64,000 nucleotides of DNA from Effrenium voratum. Lineage: Eukaryota > Sar > Dinophyceae > Suessiales > Symbiodiniaceae. The DNA lies in assembly GCA_963377175.1 (NCBI GenBank), contig CAUJNA010003292.1, forward strand, positions 593,254 to 657,253. Direction: 5' to 3'. Made by a program: the position numbers and the translations under genes. Below, piece by piece: positions 33,102-43,699 of the stretch. How positions within the stretch are numbered: position 1 is the first letter of the stretch; each line of letters starts with the position of its first letter. The notes beneath the pieces are model-generated. The model had not been told where the DNA came from, did not search any database, and saw nothing but the letters and a program-made list of their open reading frames with translations.

Positions 33102-33244
33102 TGACTCAGGGTTGTGAGTCAGGAGGCTTTTCCCCACTTCTGTGATACAAGGGAATTCCCCCCCTTCATATGGGGGTTAGTCTTTCGGAAGCCCTTTTTG
33201 TTGTATCACAGAAGTGGTCCTTTCCCACAAACCTGCCCTGACTC
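33102..33244. mobile_element. Family G palindromic element, copy 1
   Basis: Outer pair TGACTCAGGGTTGTGAGTCA / CCTGCCCTGACTC. Inner perfect pair CCACTTCTGTGATACAA / TTGTATCACAGAAGTGG. Further copies at 56.3 and 61.2 kb. Confidence 0.9.
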
Positions 33245-33438
33245 GTTGGCATTCCCGAAACCCTAGCAGGGTGGTGGTTTAGTGGTAGTTTCCATCACAT
33301 GGGCGTGGCTCCACATTGAACAAGTGGGGTTGCGCAGGTGTTGGTCCATGTTTCCCCCTACCAGAGGTCCATGTTGGGGTTACCAGGTTTTTTGAGCCAC
33401 AGCCGTATAGAGCCCACAAGCTAGAACAGGGGATCTGA

Positions 33439-33789
33439 GATCTGGGGGCAACTGTATATACATAACCCACAAGTTGAAAAAGAAATACAACTTTTAGCAG
33501 GGCATCTGAGATCGGGCAGCTGACTGTCCGACTCCTTCTTCCCGAAAAAAAAACCATCGATCGGCCGACCCGATGCGCCGCGCGACGCGACGCACCGCGC
33601 GACTCGACGCCTCGGCTCGACGTAGGCAAGGCCTGGCTGCCCATGGAGCTGACCGAGACGGCGCGCAGCGCCGCTCCGGAGGAGGGCCAGCCACTGGAGC
33701 TGGACACGTGTTGCTCTTTTTTTGCGCGGGGTTTCCTTAGGTCCTTGGGGGGTTCGCTTTACAGGATACATAGCCCTTTTTGGGGTTGA
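33439..33789 (+). CDS. Long open coding island, unknown protein
   Basis: The plus frame is open for 116 codons although its first ATG is only at 33643, so it is internal-exon-like. Residues include ASEIGQLTVRLLLPEKKTID, an Arg-rich linker, then KAWLPMELTETARSAAPEEG and QPLELDT. The last 25 codons fall in T-rich sequence and are probably beyond the exon. GC content in 33560-33710 is far above the flanks. The minus strand is also open but Ser/Arg-rich. A family C element follows within 35 bp of the frame's end. No family recognised. Confidence 0.45.
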
Positions 33790-33821
33790 GCGATGTTTGT
33801 TTTTTTTGTTTCTCGGTTTTT

Positions 33822-33921
33822 CCTAGATAGCCCAGTTGCAGCTCTCTTTTTTTTCAGCCGCTGTTGCTGGTCTTTGGCGTAAAGCGCATGGAAAAATGCG
33901 ATCGCAACTGGCGATCCAGGC
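33822..33921. mobile_element. Family C element
   Basis: CCTAGATAGCCCAGTTGCAG left arm; GCGATCGCAACTGGCGATCC right arm; interior GCCGCTGTTGCTGG and GGCGTAAAGCGC. Confidence 0.85.
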
Positions 33922-33982
33922 AACTTCTTCCATGTTTGTTTCAGAAGCATGTGGCTGATTTTCCCCTGGCTGGACCCTAAGT

Positions 33983-34082
33983 ACCTGGATCACCAGTTCC
34001 GAATCGCTGGAAACCCAGCCAGTGTGACTGGTTTTTAGGTTAAAGTGTTTGAGCAAAAATGCAGCAACTTGGTGATCCAGGT
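33983..34082. mobile_element. Family C element, adjacent second copy
   Basis: ACCTGGATCACCAGTTCCGA left arm; AGCAACTTGGTGATCCAGG right arm. It lies 61 bp from the previous copy but belongs to a different subtype (AAGTGTTTGAG core). Confidence 0.85.
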
Positions 34083-34119
34083 GGTTTCTAGCTGGTTTCC
34101 ATTTGAAACCAAGTTCCAA

Positions 34120-34135
34120 GGGGGGGGGGGGGGGG
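34120..34135. repeat. 16-base poly-G run
   Basis: Uninterrupted G run, a likely site of length error in the assembly. Confidence 0.9.
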
Positions 34136-34252
34136 CAACAAGAAACGCCATGCATTCGGTGGGCCGTCATGTTTCTGTTTTTGGACCTTGCCACATTCTC
34201 CTGCCTGAGGCGGATACTGAAAGACCCGATTTTGGATCCCCCGCCAGTTTCC

Positions 34253-34361
34253 CTCACTCCCTGAGTTGCTGGACTTTAAGCTCTTGTTGGAAGGACCGTT
34301 TTAGTGGTAAATTGTAAGTTTTGTTACTTTGCTTGGCAACGCACATGAACTCAGAAGTGAG
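34253..34361. mobile_element. Family F element, copy 3
   Basis: CTCACTCCCTGAGTTGCTGG left arm; TGAACTCAGAAGTGAG right arm; core GACCGTTTTAGTGGTAAATT. Confidence 0.9.
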
Positions 34362-34770
34362 TTCCTCACTGCGAAGACGCACTGCAGCCCATGTTGCAAG
34401 ACGTCTTGGAATGGTCTGGAGTGTAAATTTGAAGCCCCTCTTGTATCAGACTGGAAGCCACCCAGCCAATCCAAACCCATATTCGGGAAGCTGAGGCTGA
34501 AGAAGTCGAGAATGGTTCCCGTCACGGGCATGGCAAAATTAGGGTCTCCCAGGTTCCGCCACGTCCCGAGCCCCAAGTTCAAAGACTCAGGGAGGACTCA
34601 CGTCTGGCTTTGGCTCGGCAAAGAAAGGCCGGTTGAGAACATGGGCGGCGCCTCTTTTTTTTGATCATACCGCTTTTTTGTGTGGGGAGACCAAAAGAAA
34701 CCACCAATTTGGGGGACCCCCTAGCTTCGTTTGAGCACGTGGGGGCCCAATAGAATCAGACAGACAAATC

Positions 34771-34880
34771 TCGGGTTTGATTCCCCATTCGTTTCAACCA
34801 TCGTTCTTTTCAACAACCAGCCGTTTCTTCGGGTTTTTGGATAGTTCCTGAAAAGAAAGATCCCTTAAAGAATGGGGAAG
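34771..34880. mobile_element. Family J copy, degenerate
   Basis: TTTCAACCATCGTTCTTTTC followed by AACAACCAGCCGTTTCTTCG and GGATAGTTCCTGAAAAG; inverse orientation to the 29.7 kb copy. Confidence 0.55.
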
Positions 34881-35135
34881 CTTCTGCTAGAAGAACGCCG
34901 TACGCGCAATATGTGTTAGTTGGAGCGCCAACCAAAATCACCACCCGAAATGCCCTCTGCTTATGGCCCTGCGACAAGCAAAAGAGTCCAAGAGGCATCA
35001 TCCTCAGAAATACCTGGAACTTATGACCCGAAACAAGGATATGGCCGAAGATGTGATTCCCGATGTCGTTTTGCTGGTTTGAGGGTCAGGACAAACGCTT
35101 TGACCTCCATGTGGAGGTTCCTTTCGGATGCTCAG

Positions 35136-35240
35136 GGGTTGGTTGTCGTTCTTTGAAAAACGTTTTCGAGCCAAGGAATATGGAGGTCCTGATGCAGACG
35201 GCGCCGTGGCGGACATGCGAACAAATATGTTGTTTTCCCC
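35136..35240 (+). CDS. Internal exon, unknown protein
   Basis: The acceptor GGATGCTCAG ends at 35135 and a consensus donor GTGAGT starts at 35241. The enclosed frame reads GWLSFFEKRFRAKEYGGPDA then DGAVADMRTNMLFSP without stops; it is open from 35104. Both splice signals and the composition support a real internal exon. A second plus frame (35063-35470) is longer but Cys/Phe-rich and reads through the donor. Function unknown. Confidence 0.5.
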
Positions 35241-35244
35241 GTGA

Positions 35245-35872
35245 GTTGTTGTTTTTGTTTTTCCCCATGTCTTTGGGAGTGTCACTCCCAAAAAGGGGGT
35301 TCCAATCAGAAAGCAAACAGAAGGGGATCACCCGATTTCGGGTCGATTCCTTTGCCATTCTACAAGCACTCGTTCTGCGAAGCTACCCATGTTTCCAGGC
35401 GATATGGGAGAGAGGGATGGGGAAGGTACCGCTTGATTTGGGAGTGTCGGCCATGGCGGTTTGGACTTGAACCATTTCCTGGCGTGGGTCAATTGGACAC
35501 CGCGGAACAGCACCAAACCTTCGACCACGGGCTCCAAACGAAGAGGCAAGCTGAATTTAGACCCTGGTCGGGTCTTGGTTGGGTCGGAATGTTTGACCCC
35601 CGAAAGCGCAACAAAACCCGCTTTCTTTGCATGTTCGAAAAACAAATCCGGCTTGCCAGGGTTAGTGCCTCCTTTTCTATCGGGTTGACCTCATGCGCTA
35701 GAAAAAGCGGGGGTCGTTGGAGCGGGGGAAGGGGAGCCGCTTTTTAGAAGAGGTTCGACTGCGGTCGCCAAGAGTCTGAGAGTACATTGGGACTCCTTAA
35801 AGGCATGCGAGAAACAAGAGAAACAACTCCACCTTGTTCTTTGACCTTCTTTTTCCTAAGATTCACACGCTT
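35245..35872. other. No gene assigned
   Basis: Plus frames 35241-35747 and 35461-35688 are open but without coding character I trust. A short island at 35690-35745 is GC-rich. Confidence 0.25.
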
Positions 35873-37153
35873 ACTTCCTGAGTTCATGGACTTCATACTT
35901 TATGGGCCTTATGGGTTTGGATTATTGTAGTGGTAGACAAGAAGTTGAGTCATGGACTTCATACTTTATGTGTCTGGATTATTGCAGTGATAGACAAGAA
36001 GTTAAGTCATGGACTTCATACTATATGTGTTTGGACCATTTTAGATGTAGGCAAACAAATGAGTTATGGACTTCATTTTTTGGGGTTGGACCATTTTAGT
36101 GCTAGACAAGAGTTGAGTCATGGACTTAATACTTTTTGGGTTTGCACCATTGTAGTGGTAGACAAGAAGTTGAGTCTTGGACTTCATACATGTTGGGTTT
36201 GGAATATTTTAGGTAGGCAGAAAGTTGAGTCATGAACTTCATGCTTTTTTGGGTTTGGACCATTTTAGTGGTAGACAAGAAGTTAAGTCATGGAGAAACA
36301 CAAAATCGGGTTTGGACCATTGTAGAGGTAGGAAAACCGTTGAGTCATGGACTTCATTCTTTTTGGGTTTGGACCATTTTAGTGGTAGACAAGCAGTTGA
36401 GTCTTGAATTTGATACTTTTCGGGTTTGGACCATTTTAGTGGTAGACCAAAAGTTGAGTTATGGACTTCATACTTTAAGGGTTTGGATTATTGTAGTGGT
36501 AGACAAGAAGTTGAGTCATGGACTTCATACTTTATGTGTCTGGATTATTGCAGTGATAGACAAGAAGTTAAGTCATGGACTTCATACTATATGTGTTTGG
36601 ACCATTTTAGATGTAGGCAAAAAGTTGAGTTATGGACTTCATTTTTTGGGGAGTCATGGACTGAATATTTTTTGGGTTTGCACCATTGTAGTGGTAGACA
36701 AGAAGTTGAGTCTTGGACTTCATACATGTTGGGTTTGGAATATTTTAGGTAGGCAGAAAGTTGAGTCATGAACTTCATGCTTTTTTGGGTTTGGACCATT
36801 TTAGTGGTAGACAAGAAGTTAAGTCATGGAGAAACACAAATTCGGGTTTGGACCATTGTAGAGGTAGGAAAACCGTTGAGTCATGGACTTCATTCTTTTT
36901 TGGGTTTGGACCATTTTAGTGGTAGACAAGCAGTTGAGTCTTGAATTTGATACTTTTTGGGTTTGGACCATTTTAGTGGTAGAACAAAAGTTGAGTTATG
37001 GACTTCATACTTTTTGGGTTTGGACCATTTTAGTGGTAGACAAGAAGTTGAGTCATGGACTTCATACTTGTTGGGTTTGGACAATTTTAGAGGTAGGCAA
37101 GAAGTTGAGTCATGGACTTGTTACTTTTTGGGTTTGGACCATTTTAGTAATAG
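35873..37153 (+). repeat. 57-bp tandem array (left), derived from family F
   Basis: Starts with a recognisable family F left arm (ACTTCCTGAGTTCATGGACT) and continues as about 22 units containing GAGTCATGGACTTCATACTT, TGGGTTTGGACCATTTTAG and TGGTAGACAAGAAGTT. A higher-order repeat of about 566 bp is visible: the block from 35913 recurs from 36479 with the same variant units (TATGTGTCTGGATTATTGCA, ATGTGTTTGGACCATTTTAG). Open frames through it are by-products of the unit length being a multiple of three. Confidence 0.95.
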
Positions 37154-38479
37154 GTTAATTTTCTCCCAGATGGACCGCCTTCTACTTTTGCTGGTTTTAC
37201 CAATGATAAGGTTGTCTTTACCACCTTATTCTCGGAAGGAATTCCGGCTACCGCAGCCGCTCTAAGCTTTCAGCTATCCCAAGCATCTTTCGCTACCCTC
37301 AATCCTCTTACACAATGGCTATGTCGAAGTTCGAACAACGAGCAGCGTGTGCAGCTCGCGCTTGCTCCCTCCTACGTGGAGGAAGACCTTGCGGAAAGCA
37401 GCTCGGTCGCCGCTTGACAAGGTCTTGGTCCAGGAAAAGCTGAGCCGCGTGGAAGTGCTCGGCGACTCGGCGACGGCGCGTGTCAGTTTCGGGTTTTTAA
37501 GACGGCGATGGACGCCTCCTACTTTTTGAAGTTAGGTTTTCCTTGCCTCCGTTTCCACCTTGTCCTTTTACCTTGTCACCTCTTGCCTTCCCCATCATGC
37601 CAGGCAACGAGTGCTCGAGGCACAAAGTCCTGCGAAGGCAGGCGGTGCAATGGTTGCAAGTCAGCCACAACTGGGCGGAAATGCCGCCGCGGAGGGAGGG
37701 CTGAGCCCAGATGAATACCTCTCGAAGATGAGCCAAGGTGGGAATGGGACCCGATGCCCCCTTTGGGCACTGGCGCCCCTTCATTCCATCACCGTGGAAG
37801 TCTTCGCAGTGCTCGGGTGATCCGCAACTACCTTCGCAGTCTTCTTATCCTTGGGTCACTTCAACCTTATTCTTTGGTTATTTCGACCTTATCTTAGGAT
37901 GGGCGCCCTTGGCCTACAACGGCCACACCCACTATGACTCCATCACTGCCAGAGGAGAGGTGCTGCACCGTGAGGAAGACGAGCCTGCGGGCAAGCGAGA
38001 GCGTGCTGGGGGGTAAGCTGGTGAAGAGCAAATCTTATGGCTTGTCCGGGAGGCGCCCAAAGGGAAACCTGAAACACCAGTACGCTGTGCGGTCCACAGA
38101 CATCCCGGAGTGGTTGAGGACTATTTCACGCGCCCGGCCTAGGCCTCGAAGACCAAACATCGCCTCGGAAGTGGTGTGTGGGGATAAGACGGTCAAGATG
38201 CATTCGTACAGTTACCGGCTGTACCGGGGGTATCTGCAGAAGTCCGGTCCTCTTGAGGAAAGACACGAGCGTGGGATGCCCCATCCCACCTTGCTGTTCT
38301 CCGACGATGAGCTTCCCACAGCCTACTTTCTTTCATCTGGAAAGGACGGAGTCATCTGCCTTTTCACCCCATCTTTTCCCAAAAAGGGAAAAAGGTTCGC
38401 CTGTTCCAGGACATTTCCAGAAAAAGGGCCGGCGCATGCAGGCCCGTTTGACAGAACAAAAGAAGTGAAAACTACATAA
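37154..38479 (+). CDS. Multi-exon gene of unknown function
   Basis: The best gene model in the window. Part 1 (37154-37417) is open with residues FTNDKVVFTTLFSEGIPATA and VQLALAPSYVEEDLAESSS; it may start at a CAG acceptor at 37167-37169. Part 2 (to 37492) is in the +1 frame: LDKVLVQEKLSRVEVLGDSA. A donor at 37493 and an acceptor with a long pyrimidine tract ending at 37603 join it in phase to VLEAQSPAKAGGAMVASQPQ...LSPDEYLSKMSQ. A second donor at 37738 and acceptor ending at 37952 again keep phase, leading into a 176-codon exon (KHQYAVRSTDIPEWLRTISR, TLLFSDDELPTAYFLSSGKD) ending at TAA 38477. One frame break remains near 37412. Part 2 loosely resembles the membrane-proximal beta strands of FtsH-type proteases, but I do not assign it. 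Confidence 0.55.
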
Positions 38480-38564
38480 AAATGATAAGATAGGAGAATA
38501 AGAATAGGTAGGTGGTAAATACAAGAGATTTATAAGAAATAACTTTTTTGAACCACACCAACTT

Positions 38565-39165
38565 AGAGGTAGGCAAAAAGTTGAGTTATGCACTTCATAC
38601 TTTTTGGGATTGGACCATTTTAGTGGACAAGAAGTTGAGTCATGGACTTCATACTTTTTAGGGGTTTGGACCAGTTTAGAGGTAGAACAAAAGTTGAGTT
38701 ATGGACTTCATTTTTGGGGTTTGGACCATTTTAGTGGTAGACAAGAAATTGAGCCATGGACTTCATACTTTTTGGGTTTGGACCAGGTTAGAGGCAGGCA
38801 AAAAGTTGAGGCATGGACTTCAGAAGTTAAGTCGTGGAGAAAAACAAATTCGGGTTTGGACCATTGTAGAGGTAGGAAAACCGTTGAGTCATGGACTTCA
38901 TTCTTTTTGGGTTTGGACCATTTTAGTGGTAGACAAGCAGTTGAGTCTTGAATTTGATACTGTTTGGGTTTGGACCATTGTAGTGGTAGACTAAAAGTTG
39001 AGTTATGGACTTCATACTTTAAGGGTTTGGACCATTTTAGTGGTAGACAAGAAGTTGAGCCATGGACTTCATACTTTTTGGGTTTGGACCATGTTCATGG
39101 TAGACTTCTTTTTTTTGGGTTTGGACCGTTTCAGTAGTAGGCAAAAGGTCGAGTCGGTTTCTGGC
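38565..39165 (+). repeat. 57-bp tandem array (right)
   Basis: Same unit as 35873-37153 (GAGTTATGGACTTCATACTT, GGGTTTGGACCATTTTAGTG), about ten units, more degenerate, with truncated units near 38625 and 38820. With the left array it brackets the gene at 37154-38479. Confidence 0.95.
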
Positions 39166-39250
39166 CAATCCACTTGTTCGGCAGCGAGTACAGCATGCAG
39201 CATGGACAGAACTTCGGCGGACCGTAGAAGATCCGAGGCAATTGCTTAGG
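39135..39250 (+). CDS. Short exon-like island, unknown
   Basis: Directly after the array a plus frame reads VGFWPIHLFGSEYSMQHGQN then FGGP before a TAG; another plus frame ends EAIA at 39249. Coding composition is better than the surroundings, but splice sites are unclear. Confidence 0.3.
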
Positions 39251-39459
39251 AAAGAGAAAATCGATGAGCCAATGAACTCATGTGGACCCCAGATCTAAAG
39301 AACCTAACCATAGGGGGGAAAACCCCTCGAAATTTGGGATGAACGTGCTGGAGCAAAATCAAGCCCGTTCTGCTTGGATCCGGGGTTCCCAACCATGGTG
39401 CCAGAAAAGTGAAAGCATTGGGGAATTGAGACGGCAAGAAAGAGGGGGCCCACCCCCGA

Positions 39460-39573
39460 CCACCCACCGCCCACCACCCACCACCACCCACCACCACACC
39501 CACCACACCACCCACCCACCCACACCCACCCACCACCCACACCCACCCACTCACCCCACCCACCCCACCCACC
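39460..39573. repeat. CCCA/CCCCA simple array 1
   Basis: Pyrimidine-rich CCCA, CCACCA and CCCCA units. Same kind of array at 40633-40763 and 41708-42004; the three arrays bound the two copies of the duplicated unit. Confidence 0.95.
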
Positions 39574-40632
39574 CTGCTGCGGTTTTCTTTGGCTTCGTCA
39601 GCTGTAAGGGTGTTGTTGCAATTTTGCGGAAAGCTCCCGTATGAGGTTAGTGCGTTGTGAATGCGGGCTTGCGCAAAGCCTAGCTGGATCCAAACCTTGC
39701 GCCAAATTGCGCCTGATCCACTTGCACCCACCACGGCCACCTCCTCTATGTTCGAGGGAGTTGCCCGTGAGAGGAGGCGCTGAAGAAGCACTCCCGCCAG
39801 GTGAGTACGTTCATCCTAGATCCTTTTTGGCTTGTGGCGCGTTAAGGTGAAGAAGCAGGCCAAGCAGATCGGCGGAAATACCAAGAAGGCGCTCTTCATG
39901 AGGGTGATGCGCCTGAAGGTTCGCCCTTAATTTTCTTATGATGCTGGAGATTTGCTTCGTGCTGGTGATGCTAGGTCGCTCGGATGAGCAAGGGGCGGTG
40001 CAAAATGAGCACCAAAGCCTCGGTTGTCCTCCGTCTTGGCGCGCTTCAAAAAATGTTGCGACTCGTCGAACTGCCGTTGTTTGCGAACAGGCTGCGCGGG
40101 AGTATGTCGAGGACCAAATGCGCCGCTTGAGCGGTGTGTTGGGCCTCTTCGGAAGGGTCCAACAGCCAGCGAGGACACTGTGTCCGGTAGCGAACCCGCT
40201 GCCAGCCGAAGTGCTGGCGGCGGAGGTGGCAGCAGACGCGGACGACGCTGCCGCCGAACGCGAACCGAGCCAGCACCACCCACCCCACCCCAAGTTGGGG
40301 GGCTCTTTGCAGAGAGGCCCCAAGTCACAATTTCCTGGCGGGTTGGAGATTTCATCGAAGCCTTGTACATTGAGGCTGAGAAGCATTCTGCATGATGGAA
40401 TGAATGCTGCCCATGAAGAGCTCCTCCTTGAAGCAGGAGAAGAACTCAGGAAAGCCTTGACTTCCACAGGCAAGACAGGCCTCTCCTGGCTCCACATCCT
40501 GAAAAAAACCAGCAGACACTTGCGTTGGCCATGCAGGAGAGGTGGTGCAGTTCAAGCCAGCTCACTGAGGCTTCGAGCTTTGAACTGGGAAGAGTGGCAG
40601 CTTTTCATTTGCAGGTATGGAATGAAGGCAGA
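39574..40632 (+). pseudogene. Duplicated gene fragment, copy 1
   Basis: Tiny exons can be traced: one ending at 39800 (EALKKHSRQ) with a CAG|GTGAGT donor, one at 39847-39918 (VKKQAKQIGGNTKKALFMRV then MRLK), and one from 39975 after a CTAG acceptor. These fit phase 0 with introns of 46 and about 56 bp. The main frame (39938-40942) has QAAREYVEDQMRRLSGVLGL, an Ala/Asp/Glu stretch, then LRSILHDGMNAAHEELLLEA and GEELRKALTSTGKTG. Relative to copy 2, a T is missing near 40023, breaking the frame at the start of the third exon. Protein family not recognised. Confidence 0.5.
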
Positions 40633-40763
40633 CACCACCCCCACCCACCCCACCCCCCCCACTCCACCCCACCCACCCCACTCCACCCCACCACCCCACC
40701 CCACCCCACCCCACCCCACCCACCCTACCCCACCCCACCCCACCCACACCCACCCACCCACCC
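40633..40763. repeat. CCCCA/CCCA simple array 2
   Basis: Lies between the two copies of the duplicated unit. The 334-codon frame of copy 1 runs through it as a Pro/His/Thr repeat that is not credible protein. Confidence 0.95.
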
Positions 40764-41707
40764 TGCTGCGGTTTTCTTTAGCTTCGTCAGCTGTAAGGGT
40801 GTTGTTGCAATTTTGCGGAAAGCTCCCTTGCGCAAAGCCTAGCTGGATCCAAACCTTGCGCCAAATTGCGCCTGATCCACTTGCACCCACCACGGCCACC
40901 TCCTCTATGTTCGAGGGAGTTGCCCGTGAGAGGAGGCGCTGAAGAAGCACTCCCGCCAGGTGAGTACGTTCATCCTAGATCCTTTTTGGCTTGCGACGCG
41001 TTAAGGTGAAGAAGCAGGCCAAGCAGATCGGCGGAAATACCAAGAAGGCGCTCTTCATGAGGGTGATGCGCCTGAAGGTTCGCCCTTAATTTTCTTATGA
41101 TGCTGGAGATTTGCTTCGTGCTGGTGATGCTAGGTCGCTCGGATGAGCAAGGGGCGGTGCAAAATGAGCACCAAAGCCTCGGTTTGTCCTCCGTCTTGGC
41201 GCGCTTCAAAAAATGTTGCGACTCGTCGAACTGCCGTTGTTTGCGAACAGGCTGCGCGGGAGTATGTCGAGGACCAAATGCGCCGCTTGAGCGGTGTGTT
41301 GGGCCTCTTCGGAAGGGTCCAACAGCCAGCGAGGACACTGTGTCCGAGAAGGGGCTTGATGACGAGCCGTCCGACTGGGACAGTAGCGAACCCGCTGCCA
41401 GCTGGCAGCAGACGCGGACGACGATGCCGCCGAACGCGAACCGAGCCAGCAGAGAGGTTCCAAGTCACAATTTCCTGGCGGGTTGGAGATTTCATCGAAG
41501 CCTCAAACATTGAGGCTGAGAAGCATTCTGCATGATGGAATGAATGCTGCCCACGAAGAGCTCCTCGTTGAAGCAGGAGAAAAACTCAGGAAAGCCTTGA
41601 CTTCCACAGGCAAGACAGGCCACCCTCTCCTGGCTCCACATCCTGAAAAAAACCAGCAGACACTTGCGTTGCCATGCAGGAGAGGGGTGCAGTTCAAGCC
41701 AGCTCAC
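40764..41707 (+). pseudogene. Duplicated gene fragment, copy 2
   Basis: Offset 1190 bp from copy 1 and nearly identical over about 0.95 kb. It keeps the first exons in frame (KGRCKMSTKAS leading to VCEQAAREYVEDQMRRLSG). Differences: a 30-bp segment of copy 1 (about 39638-39667) is absent; a 36-bp insertion adds EKGLDDEPSDWD in one frame; a 20-bp and a 39-bp segment of copy 1 are absent; and 4 extra bases near 41620 shift the frame after LTSTGKTG. With these indels at least one copy cannot be intact. Confidence 0.55.
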
Positions 41708-42004
41708 TGGGACCCCACCCCACCCCACACCCCACACCCCACACCCCACCCCACCCCCACCCCACCGCAATCCGCCGCACCCCACCCCACCCCCCCCACC
41801 CCACCCCACCCCACCCCACCCCACCCCACCCACCCCCCCACCCCACCCACCCACCTGCCCACACCCACCCACCCACCTGCCCACACCCACCCACCCACCC
41901 ACCCACCCACCCACCCACCCACCCACCCACCCACCCACCCACCCACCCACCCACCCACCCACCCACCCACCCACCCACCCACCCACCCACCCACCCACCA
42001 CCCA
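41708..42004. repeat. CCCA simple array 3, about 300 bp
   Basis: CCCCA-rich first half and a pure CCCA run from about 41884 to 42000. Frames on both strands through it are repeat artefacts. Confidence 0.95.
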
Positions 42005-42950
42005 CCCTGGAAAATAAGATGACACAGGCACCCATACTTAAGCTTTACGGGATTAAGTCCTTGCCCAGAAAATAACTGGAATCTCTTTAACGTAGCCTCA
42101 TGGTCTGCGGCCTATGTTTTGGGTGGTTTCCTTTTTCTTTACCAAGACGTGGTGGCTGGTGGGGGGTGGTGGGTGGTGGGTGGGTGGTGGGTGGTGAAAC
42201 TTTGGGACGAGCTTTGTTGGAGCGCCGAACCACTCTAGCCTCTGGCAGAGACAGCTGGAGTTGATCAATTGCCGTGAAAGGGCATGGGTAGCTTGTTCCA
42301 TGCGGTTGACATATTCACTCTGGTTTTTTCAACCAATGGTCATGCCATATTCGGAACCCCCCCAGTGTGTGAATCAAAATGGCACGGATCCCAATCGCGG
42401 CAGCGTAAAGACTACCAGCCCCACCAAGGGGTTCGCTGACAGAACGACAGACCCACGGCTGAAACAAGAACAAAAGGGTTCAGTGAGCCTGCCGCCACCA
42501 GAAAACCAAAACTTGACACCAAGCAAAGCCACCGATTTCTGGAGAACGTGTTTCTGTTGCTTAAAGAAAGCAAGCAGCGAAGCCAGCCGAAGGGCAAAAC
42601 TTGAAACCCAAGCTAACCTCACGTGATGGGTGTTGCAAAAGACAAAACTCGGTGTGTCCAACCTTGCTCTTTGCCAAGACGATCTCCCCCAAACGAGCTG
42701 TATGGGTGTTATGTGCATGGGTGCCGCAAACCAACCATGTATTTTCTCGCCTTTGTTTAAAGAACAAACCCAACAATCGAAACAGACGAACACGTGAGCG
42801 CTACAACAAATGAAGGATGGTGAATTTTGGTGTTGTTACTTCAAAACAAGCAAACACACCCTGTACAAGGAGAAAACAACAACACACCTGAAAACAAACC
42901 CTGTAAAGAAAAAACCATCCAGGGGTAACTGTCCCATTCTTTCCTTCTAG
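42005..42950. other. No gene assigned
   Basis: A GGTGGTGGGTGG array at 42147-42196 is the purine-strand counterpart of the CCCA arrays, so a long inverted pair can form with 41708-42004. Frames at 42261-42626 (plus) and 42793-42374 (minus) are open without features. Confidence 0.35.
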
Positions 42951-42954
42951 AACA

Positions 42955-43020
42955 CCACCAAAAACCCTGGGCTTTTGAAAAGAACGATGGCTGAAAAGAA
43001 TGGAATTGGAATCAACCTCT
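42955..43020. mobile_element. Family J fragment
   Basis: AAAAGAACGATGGCTGAAAA followed by GAATGGAATTGGAATCAACC, matching the right half of family J; it touches the next exon. Confidence 0.55.
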
Positions 43021-43023
43021 ACA

Positions 43024-43173
43024 AAGAAGACAAACAACAAGTTGTTCAACAAGTCCAAGGAGTACTTGGAGGTGGTGAAGCTGCCACTGACCAGCTCGGT
43101 GGTGCATGTTTTGCCCAAGGGCGACACCCACGAGCCGCTTGGGAATTTTGTCAAAGGAAAGGGGGGGGTCCAG
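43024..43173 (+). CDS. Internal exon, unknown protein
   Basis: The plus frame 43000-43197 has strong coding character from about 43030 (NKSKEYLEVVKLPLTSSVVH then VLPKGDTHEPLGNFVKGKGG) and reaches a consensus donor, CAG|GTAAAA, at 43174 in phase 0. The 5' border is set by one of several AG sites at 43027-43062. The upstream part of the frame lies in a family J element. Function unknown. Confidence 0.55.
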
Positions 43174-43699
43174 GTAAAAAGGGAAGTGGAACCCTGAAAA
43201 AAACGATAGGTCTCAGCTGGCATTTCGGGGATTCCATATCTTGGGGTCTAGGAGGGGGGGGTCCCTAAAAAAAACCTAGGCGTCTCAACTGGCTATTTCG
43301 GGGATTCCATATTTTGAGGTCTAGGAAGGGGGGGCTCCCTAGATTGTTCAACCAACTTAGTAGATTACCCTGCAGTAATGGGACGATCGCCCATTCCGAG
43401 ACACTCCACAATCTAGAGCATAATATTGATTCTCATTTATCCTGCAAATGCGCCAAACGTTGGTACACATTACTTCCATGGAGTATGTGGGATTGTGAGG
43501 TTTCCTTCCAAAACCTCATGACGATATGACTCACATGTTTCGGGTCCATTTGCCCGTCAAGCATGATGGTCAACAAATATGGGGTTGATCAAAATGTCCT
43601 TTACTTCGGATGACCATTGGTGGAAGCCACAAAAAAGAAGGATGATATGTCCCACTAGATGGACAAGGTGGCCCATGGTCACTCCCCACATATATTTTA

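Noticed and set aside
35902..37158. Open frames of up to 179 codons with a repeated WTILVVDKKLSHGLHTF-type motif
   Set aside because: The 57-bp unit is a multiple of three, so frames stay open by periodicity; units accumulate indels freely, and the source is a family F arm.
37497..37784. Minus-strand frame of 95 codons
   Set aside because: It overlaps the plus-strand exon and intron that keep phase; its composition follows from the plus codons.
41483..42075. Pro/His/Thr and Gly/Trp/Val frames of up to 179 codons
   Set aside because: Translated CCCA array; only the first part, in the duplicated gene fragment, has coding character.
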